Counted from the stretch's first letter, positions 18,221 through 26,974 are shown. The stretch is 64,000 bases of DNA from Escherichia coli (GCF_036503815.1 NZ_AP027765.1:1-64000); one strand, 5' to 3'. The notes: generated from the sequence alone by a model not told the origin. A program made the numbers and translations.

Positions 18221-18285
18221 GTGAGTCACCTCTGACTGAGAGTTTACTCACTTAGCCGCGTGTCCACTATTGCTGGGTAAGATCA

Positions 18286-19188
18286 CTGTGGCTCCAACAA
18301 ACTTCAGTGAGGAAAAACTTACACGTATTGCGGTTGCCACACAAACTGTGGTGATCTAGTCAGTAATGTCCCTAATCAGGTACTGAGTTATCAGGGAGTA
18401 ACAACACCACTGGCTGAAGATGACAGTGTGGCATATTCCTGGAAACTGTTTATTGGTGATACTCAGAAATACCAGAACGCGTCCCTTCATGTCCCTATGG
18501 CAGCGTCGGTATCGCAGGCGTTCAGGCTGGCGAAGAAAGAACTGGCACAGCAGAAAATAACTAAATTTATTGTCGCCGGTGCCTCCAAACGTGGCTGGGC
18601 CGCGTGGCTGACTGCGCTGTCTGATCCGGACGTCGATGCTGTTGTTCCTTTCGTTATGGACCTGCTGGATACTAAAAAGTCTCTTGAACACATATATCAG
18701 TCATATGGAAAAAACTGGCCGGTAGCTTTTTATCCCTATTATAAACAGGGCATTGACCAGCAGATTGGTACGGATGAATTTGCAAGTCTGATGACGCTTG
18801 AAGATCCTCTGACTTATCTGAATACCGATATGGGGGAGCACCTGAAAATTGATAAATATATTATTAATGCCAGCGGAGATGATTTCTATGTGCTTGACAA
18901 CAGTCATTTTTATTATAAGCAAAGAGCTGGCGGTAATCTTCTTAGAGAAGCCGGCAACCGTTTTACAGTGGACAGCCATAAACCCGGCCGCAAGGGATTT
19001 TCGTTATGCCTGCGATATTAAATACAACTCAGTTCCCGTCAGCCTGACCGGCGACAATCATACACTCAGCATTCCGCTGACGTCTCCCAGCGACGGATGG
19101 CAGGCCACTTACATTGAGGCCACCTTTAGTGACGGCTATGTGGCCACAACCCAAGTGTATATTACTCCTGATGATAAATATCCTGAAA
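18286..19188 (+). pseudogene. pqaA: pqaA remnant (PhoPQ-activated pathogenicity-related protein family)
   Basis: Relic of a PhoPQ_related (PqaA) gene, a family of secreted or periplasmic alpha/beta-hydrolase-like proteins. Readable pieces include PTNFSEEKLTRIAVATQTVV, then IVAGASKRGWAAWLTALSDP (nucleophile-type Gly-x-Ser-x-x-Gly region), FVMDLLDTKKSLEHIYQSYG and NASGDDFYVLDNSHFYY. The frame is broken near 18355 and again near 18975-19010; the C-terminal part reads SVPVSLTGDNHTLSIPLTSP. The 5' end is removed by IS3 and the 3' end by the Tn3-family terminal repeat at 19189. It is chromosomal in Salmonella, so this is probably captured chromosomal DNA. Confidence 0.82.
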
Positions 19189-19210
19189 GGGGTCCACTTG
19201 GAAAACGGAA
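19189..19210. repeat. Outer part of a Tn3-family terminal inverted repeat
   Basis: GGGGTCCACTTGGAAAACGG followed by AA closely matches the outer 22 bases of the 38-bp Tn21-subgroup terminal repeat. The inner 16 bases are found at 20538-20553 on the far side of the inserted IS. The transposon interior lies to the right, as the tnpA remnant shows, and its outer end abuts the pqaA relic. Confidence 0.85.
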
Positions 19211-19225
19211 TCTATGGTCACTCCC

Positions 19226-19465
19226 GTTTTTGCAACACCGATTTTGACGACAAGTTGGCTTGCTTGAATCTATCCGGCGTCTGAATGGGATTTTATTCCC
19301 GCGCCTTGATGAGTTCCGCGCCTGATGAACCTCCAGAAAATATACGGCTTCAATGAGCCTTTCCGTTTTACAGGTTCCTCAACAGGCCGGTGGGCCGTTA
19401 GTATCATCAATATCAGTATTCGCAAAACCAGATCAGTAATTCTTTAAACCGGTGTATTTCTGCCG
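19226..19465 (-). ncRNA. Candidate seek/bridge RNA region of the IS110-type element
   Basis: About 240 noncoding bases between the transposase stop and the left end of the element. IS110 and IS1111 elements make a structured guide RNA from such a segment; in the IS1111 group it lies downstream of the transposase. On the minus strand it contains AAAACGGAA (19361-19369 as the complement), identical to 9 bases of the target at 19202-19210, immediately left of the insertion point. RNA ends and structure were not determined. Confidence 0.55.
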
Positions 19466-20470
19466 TTATGCTACATAAGTTTGCTGTCGTGCCGTTAGGG
19501 CCCAGGCTATTCTGGCCAGCTTGTTTGCCAGAGCACAAGTGACGACAAAGTTGCTTTTCCGGCACAGTAAATCCCTGACCCAATCGGCCAATTTTCCAGA
19601 CTGGTGTTCCAGTTTTTGTATGAATACCCTGGCACATTGAACCAACAAAGTTCGGATCTTTTTATTACCTCGCTTACTAATTCCCAGCAATGTCGTCCTA
19701 CCTCCCGTGCTGTACTGCCGAGGTACAAGCCCTGTTGCCGCCGCAAAGTCACGGCTGCTGGCGTACTGCTTCCCGTCGCCAATCTCAGTTGAAATAGTAC
19801 TCGCTGTCAGTGTTCCGACGCAGGGAATGCTCAGCAAGCGCTGTCCAACCTCATCTTCGTCCAACTTTCGTTTCAACTGGGATTCCAAATCTTTAATCTG
19901 CTCAACAAGATAGTGATAATGCTGTTGTAATTTCAGCAATAACTGGCTGAGGTAAAGAGGCAAACTATTGTCCTCAAGAATGGTACTCAGTCGGCTAATA
20001 ACGGCAGCTCCTCGGGGAACGCTAATGCCAAATTCCAGCAGAAAAGCATGCATTTGATTGGTTGTTTTTACCTTATCCTGAACCAGGGATTCACGGACAC
20101 GATGCAGAGCCCGCATTGCCTGCTGAGATTCCGTTCTGGGCTGCACAAAACGCATAGACGGACGCGATGCAGCTTCACAAATAGCTTCGGCGTCGACAAA
20201 GTCGTTTTTATTGCTTTTAACGAACGGGCGGACAAATTGTGGTGATATCAGCTTTGGGGAATGCCCCAACTCTTCCAACTTGCGTGCCATAAAGTGAGAA
20301 CCGCCACAGGCTTCCATTGCGATGGTTGTAGCGGGGCATGTCGCCAAAAATTCGATCAACTTTGGCCGGGTAAATTTTTTACGGTAAACAGCCTTCCCGC
20401 GACGATCCTGGCAATGAATATGGAAAGAGTTTTTACCCAGATCGATACCAATGAGCGCAATGTTTTCCAT
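19466..20470 (-). CDS. IS110-family DEDD transposase
   Basis: 334-aa transposase, apparently intact. The N-terminal RuvC-like DEDD domain shows IGIDLGKNSFHIH (first Asp), AMEACGGSHFMARKLEELGH (Glu) and KSNKNDFVDAEAICEA (two Asps). The C-terminal Transposase_20 domain has LLSIPCVGTLTASTISTEIG, then ATGLVPRQYSTGGRTTLLGI with the catalytic Ser, and GNKKIRTLLVQCARV. With a guide RNA it would recombine the element into matching targets. It reads toward the outer end of the Tn3 repeat. Confidence 0.93.
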   Translation of the reverse strand: MENIALIGIDLGKNSFHIHCQDRRGKAVYRKKFTRPKLIEFLATCPATTIAMEACGGSHFMARKLEELGHSPKLISPQFVRPFVKSNKNDFVDAEAICEAASRPSMRFVQPRTESQQAMRALHRVRESLVQDKVKTTNQMHAFLLEFGISVPRGAAVISRLSTILEDNSLPLYLSQLLLKLQQHYHYLVEQIKDLESQLKRKLDEDEVGQRLLSIPCVGTLTASTISTEIGDGKQYASSRDFAAATGLVPRQYSTGGRTTLLGISKRGNKKIRTLLVQCARVFIQKLEHQSGKLADWVRDLLCRKSNFVVTCALANKLARIAWALTARQQTYVA

Positions 20471-20537
20471 GATAGTTCTCCGAATGAAAGCCTGTCCTCA
20501 GCATAGTACCGGGAAGGAGGGAGTGACCATCTCATTA

Positions 20538-20780
20538 AATATCCCACGCTAAGGCTGTTGTTTGTACGATTCGATATCGACACTGCGTAATGGCCGGTAC
20601 TTCCCTGTACCCAGCTTAAGATTATTACGCCAGACATCATCCCCATTAAGATTGATATGCTCCCAGCCCAACGGCGAAAGGTGAGTGCAGTTGGTCATTA
20701 ATCGGGAGCTTTTTTCGTTTCAGGGACTCAATGGCTCTTTCTATGTATACCGTGTTCCATAATTTTTCACTCCGTTGAAA
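20538..20780 (-). pseudogene. tnpA: Tn3-family transposase C-terminal remnant
   Basis: The minus strand reads KLWNTVYIERAIESLKRKKL, then (after a one-base frameshift near 20690) HLSPLGWEHINLNGDDVWRN and KYRPLRSV, the highly conserved end of Tn3-family transposases. The stop codon at 20549-20551 falls inside the terminal repeat half at 20538-20553. Upstream codons beyond about 20780 are not recognisable. The transposase is dead, but it shows which way the transposon lay: its body extends right, toward the tcu genes. Confidence 0.82.
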
Positions 20781-20936
20781 ACGGAGTACGTGGCAATCGT
20801 ATCAGTGATACAGTTGAGGCAATTGACACGAATCCCCTTTCCGGTATTGATGGCATCAGTTGAAGAGCATGTTATTCTCTTGAGCTATTTGTGCCACACA
20901 GGCGCGGGGGGCGTTTTTTACCACGGGGACTTCGGG

Positions 20937-20965
20937 CATAAAAACAAGGGGCCGCAAACGCGGCC
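20937..20965 (-). terminator. Terminator of the tcu operon
   Basis: GGGCCGC-AAAC-GCGGCCC forms a strong hairpin; on the minus strand it is followed by a T-rich tract (TTGTTTTTATG). It lies about 110 bases past the tcuC stop and suits rho-independent termination of the leftward operon. Confidence 0.75.
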
Positions 20966-21075
20966 CTTAATTCAGATCTAACCGGGTACGCTATCTGTTG
21001 CCCTGGAAAATTGATCTGACAACTCAGTAAAGCTCAATACGGTTCTGACGAGCAGCTTACCTGCCTGTTTGCGTT

Positions 21076-22371
21076 TCAGAGCTTATTCTCTGCTGTCTGA
21101 TAGCCACAGCTGAGACGAACAAACAGCATTGCCGTTGCGGCGAGTCCGCACAGCGCCGCGCACATGAGCCACCACCCCGGAGAACTCTTATCGCCGGTCA
21201 ACTGGACCAATGCGGTGGAGATAGCAGGCGTCAGGCCGCCGAAAATCGCTGTCGCAAGACTAAAGGCCAGCGAAAAACCCACGGTTCGGACATAAACCGG
21301 CATCACTTCGGTCAGGGCCGCCACCATCGCACCGTTATACATGCCAAAAAAGAACGAGAACCAGAGCAGCACCAGCGTCATGCGGGTGAAGTCAGGGGCA
21401 GCGGTAAGCCAGTTCATCACCGGCCAGGTGGTGACGAGGGCGAGCAAGGTGATGCCCATCAGCACCGGGCGTCGCCCGATCCGATCAGAGATAGCGCCGC
21501 CAATCGGCAGCCAGATGAAGTTAGAAATCCCTACCAGCATGGTGACTACCAGGCTGTCACGTGCGCTCAGGTTCAACACCGTTCTCCCGTAAGTGGGGGT
21601 ATAGACAGTAATAAAATAAAAGGTCGTGGTCGTCATCGCTACCAGCAGGGTACCCGCGGTGATGATGCGCCAGTTTTTAGCAATGGTGGTAAAAATTTCC
21701 CGGGTGTCCGGACGGTGTTTACGTTGTAAAAAGGCTTCAGTTTCCTGTAGCGAACGTCGAAGAACAAAAATCAGCGGAATAATCATGCAGCCAATGAAGA
21801 ACGGGATTCGCCAACCCCATTCGGAGATTTCATCGTGTCCCAGCGTGACATTCAGACCGTAGCCGATCAGCGCGGCGACGACAATCGCCACCTGCTGGCT
21901 GGCCGATTGCCAACTGGTGTAAAAGCCTTTATTGCCTGGTGTAGCGATCTCAGAAAGATAAACAGAGACGCCGCCCAGTTCGACGCCAGCAGAAAATCCC
22001 TGTAGCAGACGCCCCACCAGGACCAGCACGGGAGCCAGCAGGCCGATAGTCTGATAACCCGGCACGAGGGCGATGAGCAGCGTGCCGCAGCCCATAATCG
22101 CTAGGGTGACCATCAGCCCTTTCCGTCGGCCGATCCTGTCGATATATGCGCCTAACACCACGGCCCCGATAGGGCGCATTAAAAATCCGGAGCCAAAAAC
22201 GGCAAAAGTAAGCATTAATGCGGCAAACTCACTTTCGGCAGGAAAAAACGTCTTTGCGATATAAGTGGCGTAAAAACCAAACAGGAAAAAATCGAACTGT
22301 TCGAGAAAATTACCGCTGGTCACACGCAGTATTGCGCCGAACGTGCCAGCACGCGATGGTTGTTGAGTCAT
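21076..22371 (-). CDS. tcuC: Tricarballylate/citrate proton symporter TcuC (CitA)
   Basis: 431-aa MFS transporter of the metabolite:H+ symporter (MHS) family with twelve membrane segments. The MFS signature GAYIDRIGRRKG follows segment 2 and SDRIGRRP marks the second half; FSAGVELGGVSVYLSEIATP is typical of the MHS family. The sequence agrees closely with the plasmid citrate transporter CitA (Tn3411) and with Salmonella TcuC as remembered. It imports tricarballylate and citrate with protons. It is the last gene of the operon, 54 bases after tcuB. Confidence 0.93.
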   Translation of the reverse strand: MTQQPSRAGTFGAILRVTSGNFLEQFDFFLFGFYATYIAKTFFPAESEFAALMLTFAVFGSGFLMRPIGAVVLGAYIDRIGRRKGLMVTLAIMGCGTLLIALVPGYQTIGLLAPVLVLVGRLLQGFSAGVELGGVSVYLSEIATPGNKGFYTSWQSASQQVAIVVAALIGYGLNVTLGHDEISEWGWRIPFFIGCMIIPLIFVLRRSLQETEAFLQRKHRPDTREIFTTIAKNWRIITAGTLLVAMTTTTFYFITVYTPTYGRTVLNLSARDSLVVTMLVGISNFIWLPIGGAISDRIGRRPVLMGITLLALVTTWPVMNWLTAAPDFTRMTLVLLWFSFFFGMYNGAMVAALTEVMPVYVRTVGFSLAFSLATAIFGGLTPAISTALVQLTGDKSSPGWWLMCAALCGLAATAMLFVRLSCGYQTAENKL

Positions 22372-22425
22372 TGAAGTTGCTCCACTGTCTTATCAGAATT
22401 ATGTATAGAGGTAAGAGTTTGCGGG

Positions 22426-23565
22426 TTAGTCGCCTACGCCCCCCGCCTGTTTTCCACGTCGCTTCTCAATCGCCCATTTGAGTAAAGACGCGCAGCGGTA
22501 AAATCCGTGGGCAAATTTTCCGTATGGAATGGTCAAAAAAAGCGCCATGACCACGCCAAGATGGATGGCAAGCAGGATCCCCATCCATGAGGTGTCTCTT
22601 CCCGCCAGCAAACCTATACCGGTCAGGCTGGTCAGGAGCAGCAGTAAAATAAAACCGCGATCCATCGGTTTCTGTCGCGCGTCGCCATGCAGTGGCGAGC
22701 GCTTAAGGTTTAACCACAGCAGGCCTGCCGGGCCGACAATTAAACCGATTCCTCCGAGCGTGCCAAGCATGACCGGCACGCTGAAGAACGGGTAGGGGGC
22801 TTCCCAACCGGCGAAGTAGTGGTAACCTGTCGCCACCACGGTCGCGGCGAAACAGAGCATAAAGCCGTAGAAGGTGAAATGGTGGAAACGACGACGCATC
22901 AATGTGAAAGCATCGTCCGCCTCGTTGCAGCCTTTGCCATGACCGCCGTCGAGGTATTTCAGCGTCAGCGCGTTGTGCGACGCTTCGGCAATTTCCGCCG
23001 GACGCGGCCCGACGGGAGAGATCTCGCGCCAGAAGCGGATCACCCCTGCCATTAGTAAACCGATCGCCAGCATGAAAACCGATCCAAACATCCATGCCAG
23101 CAGGTTGTGCGGGAAGATTTGGTAGAAATCACCGGCCAGCGGCGGATGGAGTAGCGATCCCTTCATCCCCATCGCGAGGAGTAAAAAGAGGATCAGACTA
23201 AAGACCAGTGCCAGCGTCACGGTGACGCCAGCCTGGCGATACAGCGCCCCGAAGGCCGCCGGTTGCGCGTAGTGTTGATACGTTTCTAGACGCACTTCCG
23301 CCATTGCTTTCGGCACGTTGATCGCAAACTCATGGGGTGGAGCATACTGGCAGGCGTGCAGGCAGGCGCCGCAGTTATGGCACAGGTTTGCCAGATAGTT
23401 AATGTCGGCTTTGCCAAATTCCAGTCGCTGAGTCATCGCCGGGAACACGGCGCAAAACCCTTCGCAATAGCGACAGGCATTACACACCTGCATCACCCGC
23501 TCGACTTCAGCTTCTGGCTCGGTGAGAATTTTGGCCTCGATGATCAGTTTTTCAAGCTGCTTCAT
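22426..23565 (-). CDS. tcuB: Tricarballylate utilisation electron-transfer protein TcuB (CitB)
   Basis: 379-aa inner-membrane protein. The N-terminal soluble part carries two ferredoxin-like cysteine clusters, CNACRYCEGFC and CHNCGACLHACQYAPP, for iron-sulfur centres; the rest has about six membrane helices with histidines that can bind haem. In Salmonella TcuB reoxidises the FADH2 of TcuA and passes electrons to quinones. ATG 23565 is preferred over the longer frame because it follows AGGAGGCGC and gives the family length. It overlaps the end of tcuA by 14 bases. Confidence 0.92.
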   Translation of the reverse strand: MKQLEKLIIEAKILTEPEAEVERVMQVCNACRYCEGFCAVFPAMTQRLEFGKADINYLANLCHNCGACLHACQYAPPHEFAINVPKAMAEVRLETYQHYAQPAAFGALYRQAGVTVTLALVFSLILFLLLAMGMKGSLLHPPLAGDFYQIFPHNLLAWMFGSVFMLAIGLLMAGVIRFWREISPVGPRPAEIAEASHNALTLKYLDGGHGKGCNEADDAFTLMRRRFHHFTFYGFMLCFAATVVATGYHYFAGWEAPYPFFSVPVMLGTLGGIGLIVGPAGLLWLNLKRSPLHGDARQKPMDRGFILLLLLTSLTGIGLLAGRDTSWMGILLAIHLGVVMALFLTIPYGKFAHGFYRCASLLKWAIEKRRGKQAGGVGD

Positions 23566-24955
23566 GATGCGCCTCCTTACGTGCTGCCTGCGCCGCTTCT
23601 TTACCTGCGATGCGACCAAACGTGGTGCCGATGGACATGCCGACACCGGCGGTATAGCCCTTGCCCAGTACGTTGCCAGCCATCATCTCACCGGCAACGA
23701 ACAGGTTACGGCTGGGGGTGCCTGCGAAGTGAACCGCAGCGTGTTCATTCACTTTCAGTCCCAGGTAGGTAAAGGTGATCCCCGGTCGCAGGGCATAACC
23801 GTAGTAAGGGGGCGTATTAATAGGCCGCGCCCAGTGCGTTTTCGGTGGCGTCAGGCCCTGCGTCGCGCAGTTATCCAGCTTCGTGTGATCAAACTGACCC
23901 GGCTGACAGGCCTGATTGTAGTGCTCCACGGTATGGGTAAAGCGTTCGGGATCCAGCCCCAACTGGCGGGCCAGTTCACTCAGCGTATTGGCCTGTGCGC
24001 CGGGGAAAACCGGCGGCATAAAGTGACCGATCGCTTTACTGTCGATAATGGAGTAGCCAATCTGCCCCGGCTGTTGGGCAACCAGACGCCCCCAGATGGC
24101 ATAGCGTTTCGGCCAGAAATCTTCCCCTTCATCGTAAAAGCGCTCCGCGTCCCGGTTGACTACCACACCAAGTGAGACGCAATCCACGCGGGTACAAATG
24201 CCGCCGTCGTACAACGGAGCCCGGGCATCAATCGCCACACAGTGGGACTGAGACGGATCGCCGATAATGTCAGCACCGGCATCGATCATAAACTTGAGCA
24301 AGACGCCCTGATTAAAGCGGGTGCCGCGAATGAGGAAGTTATCGGCTGGCCATTCGCCACGAGCGTTCTCTCCCCAGGCGTCGCGCAGCCATTCGCGGTT
24401 GGATTCAAATCCACCGGCGGCGAGTACGCAGGCTTTCGCCTCAATGCGCTCGTGGCCTGCCAGGGCTGCGATGAATTCGCCGTTGTGCAATTCAAGTGCC
24501 TGTACCGGAGTGTTGTAGCGAATCTGTACCCCCAGCTTTTCTGCGCTGCGGTAATAGGCGTTCACGAGGGCTTTACCGCCGCCCATGAAGAAGGCATTGG
24601 TACGCGCCACGTGCAGCGCGCCAGAGAGCGGAGGCTGAAAATTAACGCCGTGATGACGCATCCAGTCGCGACACTGGGAAGAGGTCCGGATCACCAGTCG
24701 CGCCAACGCTTCATTGGTATTGCCTTCGGTGACACGCCAGAGATCCTGCCAGAACTCCTCTTCGGGATAACTCTCGACCAGCACATCCTGTGGCGCATCG
24801 TGCATACAGCGTAAATTGCGCGTGTGTTGGGAATTCCCGCCGCGCCATTCCCGGGGCGCAGCCTCTAACAACAGCACGGAAGCTCCTGCCTCACGGGCGG
24901 TTAAGGCGGCACATAACGCGGCATTACCACCGCCAATCACCAGTACATCAACCAT
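23552..24955 (-). CDS. tcuA: FAD-dependent tricarballylate dehydrogenase TcuA
   Basis: 467-aa flavoprotein of the fumarate-reductase/FrdA family. The N-terminal dinucleotide fold is VDVLVIGGGNAALCAALTAR with the Glu ending the second strand (LLEAAPRE), and the C-terminal flavin motif is NLFVAGEMMAGNVLGKGYTA. TcuA oxidises tricarballylate to cis-aconitate, which enters the citric-acid cycle. It is the first gene of the tcuABC operon and is followed by an overlapping tcuB. The sequence is intact. Confidence 0.93.
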   Translation of the reverse strand: MVDVLVIGGGNAALCAALTAREAGASVLLLEAAPREWRGGNSQHTRNLRCMHDAPQDVLVESYPEEEFWQDLWRVTEGNTNEALARLVIRTSSQCRDWMRHHGVNFQPPLSGALHVARTNAFFMGGGKALVNAYYRSAEKLGVQIRYNTPVQALELHNGEFIAALAGHERIEAKACVLAAGGFESNREWLRDAWGENARGEWPADNFLIRGTRFNQGVLLKFMIDAGADIIGDPSQSHCVAIDARAPLYDGGICTRVDCVSLGVVVNRDAERFYDEGEDFWPKRYAIWGRLVAQQPGQIGYSIIDSKAIGHFMPPVFPGAQANTLSELARQLGLDPERFTHTVEHYNQACQPGQFDHTKLDNCATQGLTPPKTHWARPINTPPYYGYALRPGITFTYLGLKVNEHAAVHFAGTPSRNLFVAGEMMAGNVLGKGYTAGVGMSIGTTFGRIAGKEAAQAARKEAHHEAA

Positions 24956-25051
24956 CGTCTACTCCATTACCATTTAACTATTTGTTAAATTTGTAATTGA
25001 AATGTATACGTATGATTGTATGGGCGCTATAACGAATAGCTAAAGATGGGT
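24956..25051 (-). promoter_or_regulatory. tcuA promoter region with a LysR-type palindrome
   Basis: 96 bases between tcuR and tcuA. TTTAAC-TATTT-GTTAAA (24973-24989) is a perfect palindrome containing a T-N11-A LysR box, and another partial dyad lies at about 25000-25015 (GTATACGTATGATTGTAT). These are plausible TcuR sites. It could also be crossed by read-through from tcuR, which points the same way. Confidence 0.5.
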
Positions 25052-25978
25052 TTAGGGAGCGTAAAGGGTTGCGCCCGGCCAATGACCGGTTTTAACGAGT
25101 TCACGCATGACTTTTGTGAGTATTACGCGGACTGCAAGACCGGCAGGGGTGAGTTCATCGTCCGACAGACTGACCAGAAAATTGGGGCGGCTGAGGACAG
25201 GATTATGGACGCCGATCACTCTTAGCGCTTCCCTCTCAAGATGAGAAATGGCTGCACCGGGTTGCAGCGTGGCGCCGAGTCCGCTGCCAACGGCGCGCAT
25301 CAGTAACGTCAGGCCGTCAATTTCCGTGGCAATATCGACCTTCAGTCCGTGTTCCTGACAGATGGCTTCCAGTCTGCCACGCAGGCCGTGTCCCTGGCTT
25401 GGCATGATCAGGGGAATATTCGCCAGTTGAGCAGGCGTTATGGTGTCATCCGGAATATCCGCCAGCAGCTCGTGTGTGCCAATCAGAAACAGGCGCTCCT
25501 CAAGAACCGGTCTGGCGTTCCAGCGCAGGATTTTCTCTTTTTGAAACACGACCGCCAGATCAATCTGGCGCGTGTTGATCATCCGTTCCAGATTACCCGA
25601 CAGGCTTTCCACCACATGCAGGCGAACGTCGGCGTAATGTTCCCGCATGGCATGAATAAACGGTATTCCCAGGATGGAGGCGGTGCTGGGGGCCATGCCG
25701 ACGCTGACGTGTCCAGAGAGACGCGCCTCGCGAGAGGCCAAGATCGCATCATCGGCGTGGCGTAGCGCCAATTGTGCCTGCGAGTAAAAAGCCAGACCGG
25801 CGTTAGTGGGCGTGACGCCGCGCGAGGTTCGTTGCAACAGACGAATGGAGAGTTCATTCTCCAGCCTCGTCATCTGTTGACTGAGTGCTGAGACACCAAT
25901 GCCGAGATCAAGCGCCGCGATGCCCATACTACCGGTTTCCACAATACGGACAAAATAACGTAGCTGGCGAAGTTCCAT
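25052..25978 (-). CDS. tcuR: LysR-type regulator of tricarballylate use
   Basis: 308-aa LysR regulator. The N-terminal winged HTH reads MELRQLRYFVRIVETGSMGI, then LGIGVSALSQQMTRLENEL; the rest is a periplasmic-binding-like effector domain. In Salmonella TcuR activates tcuABC in response to tricarballylate. Position immediately upstream of tcuA on the same strand fits the Salmonella locus. A ribosome-binding CCGGAGAATC lies before the ATG. Confidence 0.9.
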   Translation of the reverse strand: MELRQLRYFVRIVETGSMGIAALDLGIGVSALSQQMTRLENELSIRLLQRTSRGVTPTNAGLAFYSQAQLALRHADDAILASREARLSGHVSVGMAPSTASILGIPFIHAMREHYADVRLHVVESLSGNLERMINTRQIDLAVVFQKEKILRWNARPVLEERLFLIGTHELLADIPDDTITPAQLANIPLIMPSQGHGLRGRLEAICQEHGLKVDIATEIDGLTLLMRAVGSGLGATLQPGAAISHLEREALRVIGVHNPVLSRPNFLVSLSDDELTPAGLAVRVILTKVMRELVKTGHWPGATLYAP

Positions 25979-26590
25979 TGCGATTCTCCGGAGAAGGCTG
26001 GGATATTTACATTAAATCAACATGCTGTCAGAAGAAAGCACTGAGTAGAGAATGGCGCGCATAACAAAACAACCGACTAGTTGACTTTTCAGAATAGGGG
26101 CAGTTTGGTGATCGTCACCAGTATATGCAGCGTCAGCTGCATGGAAGGCGGCACTTCGTTGTTGCATATGGCACAGGAGTAAAACCGCCGAAGCCCGGCG
26201 TAAGCCGGTACGGATTGACAGGTTTCACCTTACCCACCCCCCGCCCTGCCAGGCCATACCCGCTTTCAGCCATGATAGAGTTTTTGTGCGCGGTCGGAGT
26301 GGTCCCGACGAGGGTTTACCCGAAGTCGGGGCGTATCTCCGCGTTAGCGGGCCGTCAGGGCCGCTTACGAGCGTGTACTTCAAATCTTCCAGCCAGAAGA
26401 CTGACAGCAGCGAAGATTTCTAGTTACAACATTCATAATTAAAAGCGACTCTGTTCCGGCCCTTTGGGCCGGGGCGGGGCCGCTTTTCAGTTATGAGGGG
26501 GGCTTTGTGGTTTCAGTTCTGCGCGGGACCGGGGTTTTTCTGGTGGTTGTATCTTAGTGTTGTAACTAAAGTGGCTCCGGTCGGGGCCCG
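25979..26590. other. Junction of the tcu insert with the IncFII replicon flank (repA4 region)
   Basis: The first ~130 bases are unrecognised sequence next to tcuR. From about 26140 the sequence is the conserved noncoding DNA found beyond oriR in IncFII plasmids (the repA4 side), with CTTACGCCGGGCTTCGGCGG-type dyads on the minus strand and several GC-rich hairpins (for example gccggccctttgggccgg-like near 26455-26475). No complete repA4 gene was found, so the insert probably removed it. Confidence 0.55.
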
Positions 26591-26974
26591 CCGCTTGCGG
26601 TGGGAGGTGCATATCTGTCTGTCCACAGGACAGGCAGTGAATAGGTTTTCTTTTTAAATGAATGTAGTTAAGTAGTTTAAAGGAGATATAAACAGGTGTT
26701 TAAAAGATACATTGCACCCTGTAAGGCTGGCGGATGGCGCTTTATGACATGAACGGTTGTAACCTTATGGGGAAGTCCCTTGCAGTTAAATGTGGATAAG
26801 CAAAATTCCTCGTCTGTGAGGCGTGTTTTGTATCAAAAACAGGAGGGACCGGATGCACCTGAAGGTGGATGATGAGGTTGTTTTTTGTATGCGGTGCTGT
26901 TTTTTTGTTCGCCGACAGGCTTCAGGCGTGCAGATGCCTCCGGTGCGGGCCGGATTATTCAGAGGAGGTCACTT
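26591..26974 (-). other. IncFII CIS element and oriR
   Basis: In IncFII plasmids RepA acts in cis through a ~170-bp CIS segment just past its stop codon, followed by oriR. Here a perfect DnaA box, TGTGGATAA, lies at 26791-26799, about 175 bases past the repA stop, in the expected place. AT-rich DNA beyond it (26640-26720) is suited to melting. Exact borders are inferred from the R1 arrangement. Confidence 0.75.

Larger units (their letters stand above)
17030..18285 (-). mobile_element. IS3, copy 2 (inverted relative to copy 1)
   Basis: 1,256-bp IS3 with both termini visible: tgatcctacccacgtaatat at the left and the complement of tgatcttacccagcaatag at the right. Canonical IS3 is 1,258 bp from memory; the 2-bp shortage equals the two single-base deletions in orfB. 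It is inverted relative to 2320-3561, so the pair brackets about 13.5 kb. No 3-bp target duplication is visible at its edges. Its right edge interrupts pqaA. Confidence 0.92.
19211..20537 (-). mobile_element. IS110/IS1111-type element (IS4321/IS5075-like) inside a Tn3 terminal repeat
   Basis: 1,327-bp element deduced by removing it from a reassembled 38-bp Tn3-family terminal repeat. Subterminal 12-bp inverted repeats ATGGTCACTCCC lie at 19214-19225 and, inverted, at 20519-20530. IS4321 and IS5075 are remembered as 1,327 bp and are known to insert at one fixed place in Tn21-type terminal repeats, exactly as seen. The layout is short upstream noncoding DNA, transposase, then about 240 bp of downstream noncoding DNA, as in the IS1111 group. 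No target duplication is seen, as expected. Confidence 0.88.

Noticed and set aside
2320..18285. Composite transposon formed by the two IS3 copies
   Set aside because: Neither copy encodes functional OrfB, and no matching target duplications are visible at the outer ends, so a present-day mobile unit is not supported; shared descent and inversion potential are reported instead.
26125..26442. 105-codon plus-strand ORF downstream of oriR
   Set aside because: The stretch is the conserved noncoding flank of IncFII oriR, with GC-rich dyads; the ORF is antisense to that region and has no domain pattern.
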